Positions 14,441 through 27,080 of a DNA stretch of 64,000 bases are shown in pieces (position 1 is the first letter of the stretch; every line of letters begins with the position of its first letter). Source of the stretch: Diprion similis (taxonomy: Eukaryota > Arthropoda > Insecta > Hymenoptera > Diprionidae); the NCBI RefSeq assembly GCF_021155765.1, contig NC_060105.1, positions 7,543,001 to 7,607,000 of the forward strand, written 5' to 3'. The notes beneath the pieces are model-generated. The model saw nothing but the letters and a program-made list of their open reading frames with translations, did no database searches and had not been told where the DNA came from. The position numbers and the translations under genes were made by a program.

Positions 14441-14965
14441 GGGAGCGGGGTTGAAATTTCGAATTTGGAGAGTTCGCAGAGCGCCAATTTCCGAATTTTT
14501 TATGTTGAGACTTGAAATGAAGAAATCACACTTTGGTTTAAAGTTTAGAAATTTTCCAAGATTTTCAGTTCTGTGAATTTCTGGCTTGGTCAAATTTCAC
14601 CACATCGATCTTTCCTTGTTTTCTCGATTTTCGATATTTTTACGTTCGAAATCCTGAAAATTGTAATTTTCGGGTTTTCGGAATTTTTTTACCCAGTTGT
14701 TGTTGAGTAAACTACGCCGTGTGAGTATATTTTATTTCGCCAAATTTTACTCTATCGAAACTTTATTTTTAGAAATTTTGCTCTATCGGAACTTTACTTT
14801 TCGGAATCCTGCATTCCGGAACTTTGAGCCGTCGGGTTTCCGACCATTCGAAACTTTGTTGTTTCGTAAAAGTTTGATTTCTTTACTCCAAGTTTCGCCC
14901 CCAAATAATACGGAATTAGGCGCTTTCGGAACTTTTCAAATTCGGAACTTCGACCCCGCCCAGAG
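14441..14965. repeat. Decayed fold-back repeat, copy 1
   Basis: The left arm (about 14441-14535) and right arm (about 14876-14965) are diverged inverted copies. GGGGTTGAAATTTCGAATTTG on the left answers CAAATTCGGAACTTCGACCCC on the right, and GAAGAAATCACACTTTG answers the GTTTGATTTCTTTAC region. The middle is rich in TTCGGAACTTT-type words. A related copy lies at 45343-45600, so this is a dispersed element rather than a chance palindrome. No coding capacity is evident. Confidence 0.5.
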
Positions 14966-16844
14966 TTTTCAACTACAATCCCATTACACCGAACTCCTTT
15001 GATTTCCGAGTGCTTATTCGTCTTTATTCGCATATCAAACATATTCGCCACGATTCAAACCTCCCGGATTAAATTAAGAAGAATTCACTAGCATAAATAT
15101 TATTTTTTTTCTGACATTTATATTCAATCATAAGATCACGATCTATAACGTAGGAGTACTCGTATATCATCCGGGAATCTTATTCTCCGAAATTAAAAGT
15201 TGATATTAAATTACACTCATTTTATGAGATTGAATCGATAATGAAAAAGTCGTAAAATACTCTTCTCAAACATCAACTGGAGACTCAATATAACGAGTGT
15301 AAGTCTTCTTCGTAACGTAAATTGATACTATGATTGATGTAAGCAATAAAAAAAAATTTATTCACGATACTTCGTAAATTGAAAAAAATGAACAAAAGTG
15401 AAAAATCAGCTGAGTGCGATCTTCCACATAACGTAGAACGTTCATCCTTTGACAGAACCTTTTTTTCAACTTAAACAAAGTTTTTAAGGGGTTCCATGGT
15501 GGAAAATCGCAAATTATTTTTTTCCGCAACCCCCTAATGTACTTATAATACCTAAATATTATTGATATTAAAACAAAAGGGAAAAGAACATCTTCTTCAC
15601 GAATATAACGAGCTGAACAAATTAAATTTTACCAAGGATAGAAAATATTTGCGATTTATTCATGTTGCATATATATTGCGTGGCATTTTTTCAGCCGCAT
15701 ACCGATCGCCTTTTCGCGTATTCCAAATCAGTCTACAAGCTATTCCTAGTTGATTTCCAAATTTCCAATTTTCATTTTCAACTTTTACATTTGCTTTCCA
15801 ATTTTTTTTTTCTCACCGCCGTTGCTAAGTGCTTCGATCCACTTTTTCCTTTTCTCTACATACTACAACCCCGTTATTCGCATCCTCCGACCACACCACC
15901 GCTGCAGAGAAAAGAAAGAGAGAAAATAGAGGGGCGAGGTGGATGGGAAAGTGTTATTAAGAAAAAAAAACAAAAAAAAAAAAACTGCGGACAAAAAATT
16001 TCAGCCATGTTACCGAAAAAAATGAAGTTCCCGTCTCGAAATTGTGTTATGACTAAGAATAATTCGGCCGAACCGTTAAAATCAAAATTTAGGAAAAGAG
16101 AAAACACAGTTCAAATAATCTCCAAAATTGTTATTTTAATTAGGTACCTGATTGATAACGAATACAGATCGAATAATCAATGTTTTACCGACAAACATAC
16201 ACTTTTTCTCCAAGTTTGAATATTTATTTTTTTTGTCTCCAAATGTATAAATTTTTATTACTTTCAACAAATTTTTATTTCAAACTTTTTTCACTTGGCT
16301 GCAAACTACTTTCAGTTTCAGATTTCTTACTCAGCCATTTTCGAGATCATCGCAGAAGTTTGTCGGACAGTCCAACAGACACTTTCCATTTCACGGCGAC
16401 GAAAAGTATCGGAAAAAAGTGTTTTTCCGGCTTATTTCTCTCATCCTAACGTCCGATTCGACAGTTCAGCCAATTCATCGTAAAACTTGGACAGGCAAAC
16501 TAAATACACACCACGAACAGACATATATATATATATATATATGCATAATAATTTCTACGAAACGACGCTGAAACTGATGAAGGAGGCGGTTGATATTAGC
16601 AGCAGCAAGGACAGGTTTGCTTGTACAACGTTATACAATGTGCTCAGCTAATACGAAGGTGCAAGATTGTTTTGCCGGTGTTTAAAGATGCTCTCGTAGA
16701 TGCCAGGCGATGTTATACGGAAAGACGCGAACCATCCTCTAGGATGTTTGACGTGAGCGTTAACGAGCTCGGTTTCCACATCTCACTATGCGAAAGCTAG
16801 TTCGTTGGCTCTGCGGTAGAGAAGGGTGGTGGGTTCAGTGGATT

Positions 16845-16885
16845 GGTCACGGGTCACGGGTCATGGGTCACGGGTCACGGGTCAC
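16845..16885 (+). repeat. GGGTCAC heptamer tandem repeat
   Basis: About six contiguous copies of the seven-base unit GGGTCAC, one carrying a C-to-T change (GGGTCAT). It is short and non-coding in appearance. Confidence 0.85.
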
Positions 16886-19676
16886 CAAGGGCTCTCCGCA
16901 TCATGCTGCAAGGGCTCAACTCAAGGATGCGAAACTCGGTAGTAAGACCGACGCGAATTGGACAAAATATTGAAACAGCCTCAAGTTTCGGGGGTAAAAC
17001 TTTTTCATTTCTGCTTTCACCCCGAATATCGTATGAAAAAATTCCCGAGATTAACGCTGAGATTCGATCAGCTGTTGAAGATAAAAGAGGGAGAAAAAAG
17101 ACGGAAACGTACTGCTTTTGGCATGAAAATCTCGATTGAAGTTGATGAAAAGATGAAACTGTACAACGATGAAGGGATTTTTTACCTCGGAAAGCGTGAT
17201 ATCTGAATTACTGTGAGAATCGTCTTGATGATTAATGTCAATAATTACCGCGTGATATCACGTGAGTTTTCAATAAACATTGAAGACGAAACGTGTACGA
17301 ATCAGAGTAATCAACGTGGATAGGAAACATAAGTATTTTGATAGATACATTGGTAATAATATTCAACGTGGATGATTACCGAGTCAGTTTACGTTAAACG
17401 TGAATAATTAAGAGGGTTAATACTTCCGAAATTATATAAGCATCGGCGTAGATGGGCACTAATAACCTGACCCTCACCCTCGGGCGAAATCTTGAACCGA
17501 TATATAATTGTGCCGAATACCTAATGCGTATATTAGTTTACGCATTCAACAGCAAACGAGACGACGTGACTCGGTTCTCCCAGTTCACCAAACGAACGAA
17601 AATTAACAACATTGATGATGGGTGCCTGAAACGCAAACCGGATAATTTACACGTAATGAATATGAAAAAAAAAAACCAACCAAAAAAAAGAAAACTCCGC
17701 CAAATTGCATCGCACATTTTTTCAGAGGCAATGAGAAAGTTGCATTTGGTGTATTTTTGCGATCTCTGATCCAAAACTACAATGGAAAATATTACCTCAA
17801 GAAATAAGAGACCGCAATTCATCCCCGTGGTCAGTTTCGATCTATTCCATGGTCTAAGGGCCTCGTTCAGCTCGCCTGGAGTATAATTGGCATTTATATC
17901 GTGCGGTTACGCCGCGATTCTATTATTTAGTCATCGATTTTTCTCTTTTGTCTTGGTAGGTACAGCCCGAGTCATTTTTTCGTTGATTCATTCATTTATG
18001 TCATAATTCGTTCGTTCGTTCTACTTTGAAACTCACGATTGATCCATTTCGCTGTCTTATTGTCAGAGAAAAAAGTACAACATGCAAAACAAAGGAGCGA
18101 AGAACGAACGAGTGGCTATTGTATATATGAATTGAAATTCCAAGATCCCGCAGCTGTATCGGGCTTTGAACAGAGATGCGTGTCGATGATTTGACGCGAC
18201 GGGCGCCGCCTGGTGTCTATGCAACCCGACATACCGGGCTGTCGCACATCGGCAGGTGCGCAAGGGGCATCGAGACCGTAATTTTGGATTTTGCATTATT
18301 TTTGAGACTGGATTGTATCTTGTAGTCCACGATAAAAGTTTATATTTTAGACCAATAATTGGCTCGGCACCAGGTAATCGATCCTACATTATTACGTGTA
18401 CAACGCTTGACCTTTCTAGGAGTAACGAATCATCTTGAGCCTTTCAATTATCGAGCTCGTGATTAGAAGACGAAAGTAGAAAAGAACGAACGAGAAAGAG
18501 AACAAAAATGATGAAAAAAAGAAAGAAAAAAATAAGTAAAAAATAAAAAAAAAGAGTTGCGCGGAGTAAATTGTACAGTTACGATCCTCCCGGGAATGAA
18601 ATTGCACCGGCAAACTTGTTGATTAAAACCCGTGCGTACGTGATGAAACTAAAGTAGTGGTGGAGGAGTAGCGTCAATTCACTCCGAAATTTCATACCTG
18701 TAACGCGACTTTGTTAGCTGGGCAGGAAATTCAAAAATCATAGCCTACATGGAAATGAAAACGCGGGTCGAGTCTGTAGTTTGTTTATTTATTTATTTTT
18801 TTTTTCTTGTTTTTTTCCCTTTACTGAAAAAATTTACCTCCGTATAAAACTAACGTCAATTTTTTCCCGAAATTTTATTACTTTCAACCATCCAAAAAAG
18901 TTGGGGATTTATCATGAGAACATATACATGTTTGAGGTAGAAGGATTTTCCTAATCTAAAATATTTCTGTACAGGAGAAAAAAGGTGGAGATGGTGTTTG
19001 CTTGTATTATATATACATATGTGTATAAGATATTTTGAAGCCTGTTTGACTGATCATTTTTTTGGTTAAAGAATAAAAAATATACATATATAATTACGAG
19101 AATGTATGCTAAAAAATGAATATTCTTTCCTGCTCATGTGTGCATAAAAATTCGAATTTTCGCCGGGATGAAAGTGGAAGCTGAGACCGCAGAAGACGAA
19201 GACTAAGAAGAAGTAGAAAAAGAAGGTGAAGAGGAAAAAGAAAAATAATCATTCCGGGGTCATCAAGGAGGGGAATGATTCGCGTTTCGCTGACACGGCG
19301 TAGCCGTTCCCGGGTCCCGTCGTCCCGGCCCTATTCACGAATCACGATTCTCATTATCAACTACAGAAGGTGTACAAGACGGGTGCAACTTCTCCAGTGT
19401 CACGATTTCCTCTCCGCTCTCGGTCCTCCGCCGTTGCCATTATCGCAAACTTACTTCAATTATGGCCGCAGCGAGTGCAAAACCGCTGCATAGCGTGAAA
19501 TTGAAAACTATCGCCGAGTGTAAGGCAAGGATCTCTAACGCTTTAGCTTCGAGCATTTCGAACTCGACGAAGAACGCGCGTTGACGAAAGTAACGAACGC
19601 CGAGTGGCACAAGGAGTAGAAAACGTCAAACGGCACGTCTCGAAAGCACCGACCCTTACGCGACGACGAGCTTGCA

Positions 19677-19700
19677 CCCCCCCCCCCCCCCCCCCCCCCC
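19677..19700 (+). repeat. Poly-C tract, 24 bases
   Basis: Uninterrupted run of 24 C. The proline-rich and glycine-rich reading frames across it are artefacts of the tract. The length should be treated as uncertain because homopolymers are error-prone in sequencing. Confidence 0.9.
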
Positions 19701-22665
19701 AACCACAGCCGTTTTTCATCCGCAACTTCGAAATGAGCTCTGTACGGCATAATGGTAGCGAGCACTTCCACCACTGCACCGCACCTCCACCTCGACCTCG
19801 ACCTCCACCTCCGCAGTCGTTTGAAAAGGAGAATTGCGGAATTCTATACGGCTTGTGCAAGGCGCGATCACCAGCAGATGAATATGTGCGGCGCGATATT
19901 CTGCATATAGGTATAATAACTACGTGCATCCGAGTTGCGGAGAATTTCTTCACAGAGAGATGTTTTCATGATCACGTTTTCGAATGAGGCTGAAGTTGTT
20001 GGTAGCGTTACTTTAACGATGCACGTTTAGGACGATCGTTGCTTCGCAGCCTTAGGAATTGTCTGAAATTCAGTTGGTACGTCGTAGCGAAGAAGTGCGT
20101 TCATACTTTGAAACGCCAACTTGTCAAAGTAAAGTCAGCGTAACGTTACTAACACGGTGCATACTTATAAAAATCGTGATAGCACAATTTTATAAGGTGT
20201 GTCTAAAATTTTATGAACCGATAATAAAGCGGAAAATATAATTATATTTGGCCAACTCAACTTATAATTCAATAAGTTATTTTGAAACTAAAAAAGGGTG
20301 GATTTTTTATCGATACATCGTCAATGTCGGAAAAGATAACGTCACACTAATTTTAAATGCAGATTCTATACACTATAAAATTTCACTCGTGAAATTCGCA
20401 GCGGATCGTAATTATTATTATCATAATTACTGTTGCGACACTCGTAGTGAGAACGAATTTGTTTAATAATTACCAAGTAAAATTAGCAATAAATAAGAAT
20501 TTAAATCAAATGAATAGTAATTAACTTAACAACGCAAATTACGGGTCTGACCACTAATTAATTGTGTCACAAATAAAATGTTTCTTTTTTTGTTTTTGTT
20601 AAATAAAAAAAACCAAATCTCGTTCCGCCGTATTTATGATCGCCATATGTGGCTCACACAAATAAACATCGGTTACGTCGATCAATTTCTCTGTTTACCG
20701 TAATTTTCAGCAGCTATTTGAATTTCATTATATGGATTAGTCTGTACAACATTAGTTTTATATAAATGAAAATGAGTAAAGAAGAAATGAAAAAACAATA
20801 GCTTGCATTGGAATCGGTCAGATTGAAATAAAAACTGCTGAATATAACAAATTGAATGATACCTTGCGCTGGCAAGCAAACTAACGTGTAAATCGCGCAT
20901 TGAGCGTAAATTAAGCGCAAAGCAAAAAAATAGCAATACATGATACGATATTTATTAGCGTTACCTATTGCAGCTGTGATAATGAGTAAAAATTTTTAGA
21001 ATAAATCTTGTACCGCATGCGCAGTTACGATACGATTAAATTGTACTTGTAACGGCACTAATCGGTGAAAATTCATCATGCAATATAGTGAAAAGTGACG
21101 CAAGGGTCTTGAGAAACCAGGAATTACCTTGAGGGTCCGAAAATAGTACCTACAGCTTAACCGGGCGTATAAAACATGTGTAGATATGTATCGTTCTTTC
21201 GCATCCTTCAACCCTTGCTTAATTTTCACCTCGTCCAAATTTATACCGCATCACGTGTACTATTATATATGTATATGTATATATGTACCTATATAATATT
21301 ATATACGTATATACATATGAGAGCTCATTGTAGTCTTACTTCTGGGTGTTTATTATAATTTCGAGCATGATATATACGGTAAGGAGAAACGTACAGGATG
21401 TAGGTAATACACGTTTACATATATATGTATACACCCATATCCATTAACGCGGAACATTATTAGGTTATACACTGGATTTAAAAATAACTTGTTTGACCTA
21501 CAATTAACTAAAGTTCCGCGGAACTTGACTGCCCGAATAGATTTCTTTATAGTTCATTGTGAACTTGATAATGGCCTCGAGCGAATTTATACTGTGATTA
21601 TTATTACACCTTCGCCACCCTTGCCAGCGGATAATTCAGCAAATGTGAAATGAGACTCGAGTCGCAATATCAAGCGAACCAATTCATGTTGAAAAAATAA
21701 TTTGAACATATACGTACTGCGTTACTATACAATAATAATTAATTTATTATACTTGTTGGATTATTTTTAAATTCTCGTTTTTTGAGTTACGCGCAGCGAA
21801 TATTTATATCTACTCACACGATGCGTGTGATACTATGACTAATTAAACACGCTCGAGAACGAAGGGCTGCAATGGGAGAATTTTCGGCTACGCCAATCTC
21901 GTAAAAGAAATCACGCCCTGGTGATGTTGGAAAGTGAGGACGAACGCACAACGTGAGTTGCCCACCACGGCCACGTGCTTCGTGGAGAGTTAGGGGGACT
22001 TTGACGGGACATTAGAGCCGAGCTGTATATTCAAAATGTGGAACACGATCCTCCCTCGACGCGATAATAAGCCCTCGCCGTCAAGGGAAAAAAGGGGGAA
22101 TCCTACCGCGTGTATGAGCAGACGCCTCGTCGGTTTTCGTAACGCGAATATTGATGTATCGATATCTGCATATATATCCTCGCAAGGTTCGTAGAACCGG
22201 CGAAAGAGGGAAAGAAGAAAGAATAATGATCGTGAGTTGTGCTGTGTGTGCATCGAATGCCGAGTTTGACACGTGATAACATTAGATCAACGTCGAGTGA
22301 CGCCCACTGTTAACGGCCGTCGTTAAATATCGTTATTCAGGCTTCAAGAAGACCAGTGTATATATAATACGGACCGACTTTGACGTACAAATTCAGCTCC
22401 GCTTTGTTGTAATTGTTATTGTTATTGTCTGATCGGAAGCTTAATTCAGCTCGTAATATAAATATTACCGAAAACATCATCGACGCAAATAAAGATTGAA
22501 ATATTTTCAAACTGATGTATTACATCATTCATTGCTAAAAATTGAGCCGATGTGTAGGAAAATTTCCTGCCAGGTAACGCTTAACGAGCTATTCTAATGA
22601 GGAAATATGAAATGCTTTGATAAAATCTTTGTTGAATCCGTGCTACATGTGTATGAAACTATATA

Positions 22666-23121
22666 CATTAGGGTCGTTGTTAGATGGTTTCTTTTGAAAT
22701 TTCAATGTCGGATGGTCGTAGATCGGCTTTAAATATAAAAAAACAAATCTCTAAATTTTTCAGATTTCTATTTCGAGCCCCGAGTCGCCCTGCTGACCTT
22801 TTTTCGTACTTAATTCTTGAGCACGAGAATGAAATTCCCTAAACACCTTTTTCCTACACAATTGAAAATAATTGACGATTTGAAATTCAACAAAGATTAA
22901 ACAACGTATAAAATACGACGTTATTATATAGCTTGAAAGATGATTAAAAAATAATATACCAAATTAAACCACCCACGGCTCGCGTGGAATATACGATCTA
23001 CTGCAAGGAGAATAAGACAATGAGTATAAAAATCTGAAAAAATTAGAGAGCAATTTTTTCTACATTTGGAGCCGATTTATGATCATCCAGCATGATCTTC
23101 CATCTAACGACCACCCTAATG
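22666..23121. mobile_element. MITE-like element with long inverted arms, TA-flanked
   Basis: The left TIR (22666-22687, CATTAGGGTCGTTGTTAGAT then GG) and right TIR (23100-23121) match at 20 of 22 positions in inverted orientation. Similarity continues inward for roughly 100 bases: GATGGTCGTAGATCGGCTTT on the left answers GATGATCATAAATCGGCTCC on the right when reversed. TA dinucleotides flank both ends (22664-22665, 23122-23123), consistent with a Tc1/mariner-type insertion. At 456 bp without a transposase frame it is non-autonomous. Confidence 0.7.
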
Positions 23122-23123
23122 TA

Positions 23124-25939
23124 CATATATTATTTTAATGGTTTTCTGAGATATACCTACGAACAGGAAACAAAGTGTACCTCTGCACAGGGATTGCATT
23201 TTGTCTTTTGTAGAAAATGTAAAGTTTATCAAAACTTATCAATTAACGCCAAGCTCATTGAATGAAATTCGGTGATGAAAAATGATAAATGTAAACGAGA
23301 ATTGCATGCGTGCGTTTCACGGAATGAAGGAAAGCAAGAGTGATTAAAAAACGGAAAAGTTATTTGAGGAAAGGGTGCTGTTTGTGCGGAGAGCCTGGCG
23401 ACAGGATAAACTGACAATGAGAAGTGAAAAAAGCTGGTGTGGGACGGACGAAAGGCGTTCGCGGCACAAGTTAAGCGGCGTGTCTCGAGTCGGTTAGTCG
23501 TTCGTTTCTGCGTACACCGTGTAATATCTACCTATAGTGTAAATGCCCTCGCTGTATAGAGAGAACCGAAATTATTACGTTCTCCTGGCGAGTGTCCAAA
23601 ATCCCGCTGCCTGCCCCTGTCTATGGATTATTGCAACACCAGCCGGCGTCGTCGTCGTCTCTTGGCCTACATTGATTAACACAGGTCGCAAGCCAGCGAA
23701 CGTAAGCAAGCGAGCAGCAGCTAAGTAAGCTCTAGACGAGTAGAATCGACGCCCTCGAGTGCAACCCTTATTATTTTTAACCGAACGCCAAGTCGTAGAG
23801 TTTGCAGTCAATTTAGAGCGATTATGCACGATGGACGATCACCGTTATTCTCGTTGTCATCGTTATTATTATAACAGGTGACCGCGTGTCGAAGATTCGC
23901 GACAGAACCACACGCGCCGACCAAATAAGCGATTTACTAATTATAGTCCGAAGCGATTTGTTCTCTAACAATAAGCTCTCGTTACGAAACGCTTCCCAGT
24001 ATGTTTTTGGCGGGTCCGAAGGCCGTCTAGAAAGCTCGAATTCAACGTTTTTCCCCTTTTCTCTTACTTTCAGCTTTTTCGCTTGTATTGGCTTTCTGCA
24101 GGCTACGCGTCAGGCAGTCTAGCGGTCGCGACGCCTCGACACGAATCTCGGGAAATAACGGACGGATTTTAAAAACGTTCGATAGACACCCTCGACGCCC
24201 TCCTACCCTATACAATAGCAGTAAATTCTTACAGCGCGTTCCCAAATATGTCATACATAATCGGAAGCTGTAGTGACAATCCGTTGACAGCTGACATGAA
24301 CCTAACGCAACGAGAAGGGGGGGGGGGGGGGGGGGGGGGGTATAAAGACGAGCGAGCTTATGAAACAAAACAAAACAAACAAAAAAAAAGAAAGAAAAAA
24401 ACATCGACGCATCGTCGCAGATATCTCTTCTACGACTATAACTGTATATCTATATAATTTTGATTGAACATAATTTAGGATATAGCGTGGATGGATTTGT
24501 AACCACCTTGCTTACGAACGGGCATCCTCGCCGCGGCAACGATGCTCCGGGGTTGATTCCTGCTCTTGTAGAGGGGATGGAGGGCGGAGGGGCGCTAGGC
24601 ACTGCACCCTGAAGTTAGGGGTTGAAAACCTGGTATCCTCTCGAACCGCTCCACCTCAATGATAGCCGGTAGACCTGCTGACACCTGGTCCGAGCGGTTG
24701 AGGGTGCATCGACGTTTAGAATGACGACGACTGACGATGAGCCACTGAATTAAAACACCCCGAGAGAGAAAAACAAGAAAACAACCACCGACAACTGAAC
24801 GTCGTCGCACCGTCGTCGCTCTTTGACTCGCGAATATTTCTTTCCTCACTGTCGTTTGATTTCGTTTATTGTAAATTATACATGCGTCCTGTGGTTACTT
24901 TTTTTTTGTTCTTTTTAGTTATTTATTCGTTTGCTATTATATTTTAGAGTCAATTTAATATACATAAACACACACACACCGTAGGCCCTCGCCAATATGG
25001 CGTCACGCGAGTTTAGCAGCCGGAAAACTGACTACGGACGATGGTTTGATTGGTCGATCGTACACCCGTGACGTCAGACCTCAATGCGGGGTACGAAACT
25101 CAACGTAGCCAGCTTCGGACCGTCAGCCACCCTTCGTCGCTGCTCTGCAGCCTATATAGCTATACAAGTATACACGAGAAGCTTTCGCGGTAATTCACTC
25201 ACACTATGTGGCCTCAGGGGCGCTACCCTCCGGCTGGAGCTTGGCGCTCTCTCGCGGCGAACCCTCGGAACTAATCAACCCCGAATACGGTTTGGCGGGA
25301 ATTTCAAACTCGGAATTAAATCTCTCAGGCTAATAATATCCTTTCGTTATCTTGTCTGAAATTTTTGGGCTCTCTTATGTTGATGATTATAAAATTTGGA
25401 CACTAGAGACATTGCTGGATTGTAATTATATTATTTATTAATATGGTATTTATAATAACATCGATCGAATGCTATATCTGTTATATTTATAATACTATAA
25501 TAAAGTTTAATAGACACCAATAAACATATTTACAGAAGGTTGTAGGAATGACTTAATTTACGTTTTCAATAGATTTAAAGAACGCAAGTACCGTGTATGT
25601 ATAAGTACGACATTTCGAATGACGCGTTCTTCCAGTTTTTTATTTTCAACAATGATTTTTATTATCTTTATTTGTTTTCAAAGACTTTTTGTCCATAGAA
25701 ATCGTGCAAAATGGACTTCATTTTTTTATTTCTTAATCCCTTGAATGATGAACAATAAACCAGAAATATTAGAAGAATTTCCACACTATTGAAATATTTT
25801 CGCACAGGTTATCGCGCCTGCGCTTGCTACCAGCACCTTGATTAAAACACAAAGATTCTCCAATACTAGAGAAAATAGAATGCTATTGTGAGAAAGTAGA
25901 ATACTATCGTGAAATAGTAATTAAAAAATTTTCACCGCG
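23124..25939. other. Unassigned stretch, promoter-like in part
   Basis: No protein gene recognised. From about 23450 to 25350 the sequence is richer in CG dinucleotides than its surroundings. It includes a 24-base poly-G (24317-24340) and a compact cluster at about 24985-25080 with an ATGGC (YY1/Pho-type) word, a CCAAT-type ATTGG and a GTGACGTCAG (CRE-type) word. This could be a promoter or first non-coding exon of a gene outside the window, but no reading frame supports a specific call. The right part, about 25360-25939, is AT-rich and would hold the 3' UTR of the minus-strand ATMIN gene. Confidence 0.35.
24317..24340 (+). repeat. Poly-G tract, 24 bases
   Basis: Uninterrupted run of 24 G. 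Potential for G-quadruplex structure exists on this strand. The exact length is uncertain for sequencing reasons. Confidence 0.9.
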
Positions 25940-27080
25940 TCAATTGAGATTCTGAAAAAAATTCAGAAGCTCAGTCTGAGTCTCCATGTGGTTGGTCTGA
26001 GCGTGTAACCAAGACCTCCCAATGTTGGAATCGTTCTGAACGGACTTGGATATTTTGGTTTGCGTTTCCGTAGACACGGTGGCGTCGCTGATTTGTGGCC
26101 ATGCAGTCTGAGTTTGAATGTCGGAAAAGCCCAAATCTGAGAGTAGAATTTCATCCGAAGTTTGGGTGCACGTGTTGCTGTACAAAAGTTCGTCCATATT
26201 CTCAAAGCTCTCGGTAGTCTGGGTTTCCGTATTGGAACTGTAGGTGAAGGAGGTATCCTGGTCAAAAAGCTGCCGTGTAAACGCGAGCTCAGTCTGCGTT
26301 TCAATACTGCTAAATTTATTATCAAACATCTTTTCCATCAACAAAGAATCCGAGTGTCCGACGCTACTTATCCTCGCGAAGGAGAGAGTATTGCCGATCG
26401 AGTTATCTTCAATGTATTGAATGTTGTTGAGGTTTGTAGTTTGGGAACCAGAATGCATCAGTGTAGGCTCATCGTGATTATAAAATATGTTTAGATCCGT
26501 TTGGGTGACATTTTCGTTCAGATCCTCGAGTAAATTTGCTTCGTTCGTCTGAGTACCCGATGTATTCTTCACTTCCCATAGATCCTGCAAGCCGACGTCG
26601 TGACTCAACGGCAACGGACTGCTTGAAAATAGATTTTGAGTTTCAAAATTGTCTGCAAAGTTCAAATCCTCCTTCAGTATAGTGGAGTCTAAATCCTTGG
26701 GCAGTTCGCTCTTCCGACATTTCCAGTCTTTCAACATGTTTAAGCTTGATTCTTGCTGCATGGATTTCGTAATGATATAACGTTCGTTTGTCTGCGTTTC
26801 CGCAGATGTTTTATGATGCTTCTCAGTTTTCAAACCACCTGTCTGAGTCTGCTGCGATATCCTGCGCTTTGCTGCCCCACTTTTCAACGGACTAGAAACT
26901 TTTTTCGCCCTCTTCAACTCATCAGTCTGCATTGCTGCATCGCAAGTTACCTTCAATTTTCCATCCATCACATAAGTATAGGTATTAGATCCTTCTATGG
27001 AATTTGGCAAGATATTAACCGGCTTGCCAACGTTAACAATTGTGACTTGAACAGCGGGTAAAGTCTTCAATTTTGTCTTT
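25940..27080 (-). CDS. ATMIN: ATMIN exon 3, TQT-rich transactivation/LC8-binding region
   Basis: Begins one base into the split lysine codon and reads KKTKLKTLPAVQVTIVNVGK. It ends with NFFQNLN and a TGA at 25942-25940. TQT motifs occur ten times (for example SAETQTNER, SGTQTNEAN, ENVTQTDLN, SIETQTELA, DIQTQTAWP, METQTELLN), with further near-matches MQTD and SQTT. The 688-bp intron before it carries an unrelated open frame on the opposite strand that I regard as spurious. Confidence 0.88.

Larger units (their letters stand above)
14966..22665. other. Non-coding stretch with simple repeats
   Basis: No recognisable gene on either strand. Notable content: a GGGTCAC heptamer array at 16845-16885, TA repeats near 16526-16541, a 24-base poly-C at 19677-19700, a purine-rich block at about 18476-18555, and alternating TATA/TACA sequence at about 21258-21320. 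Reading frames over these have extreme composition and no splice support. Confidence 0.5.
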
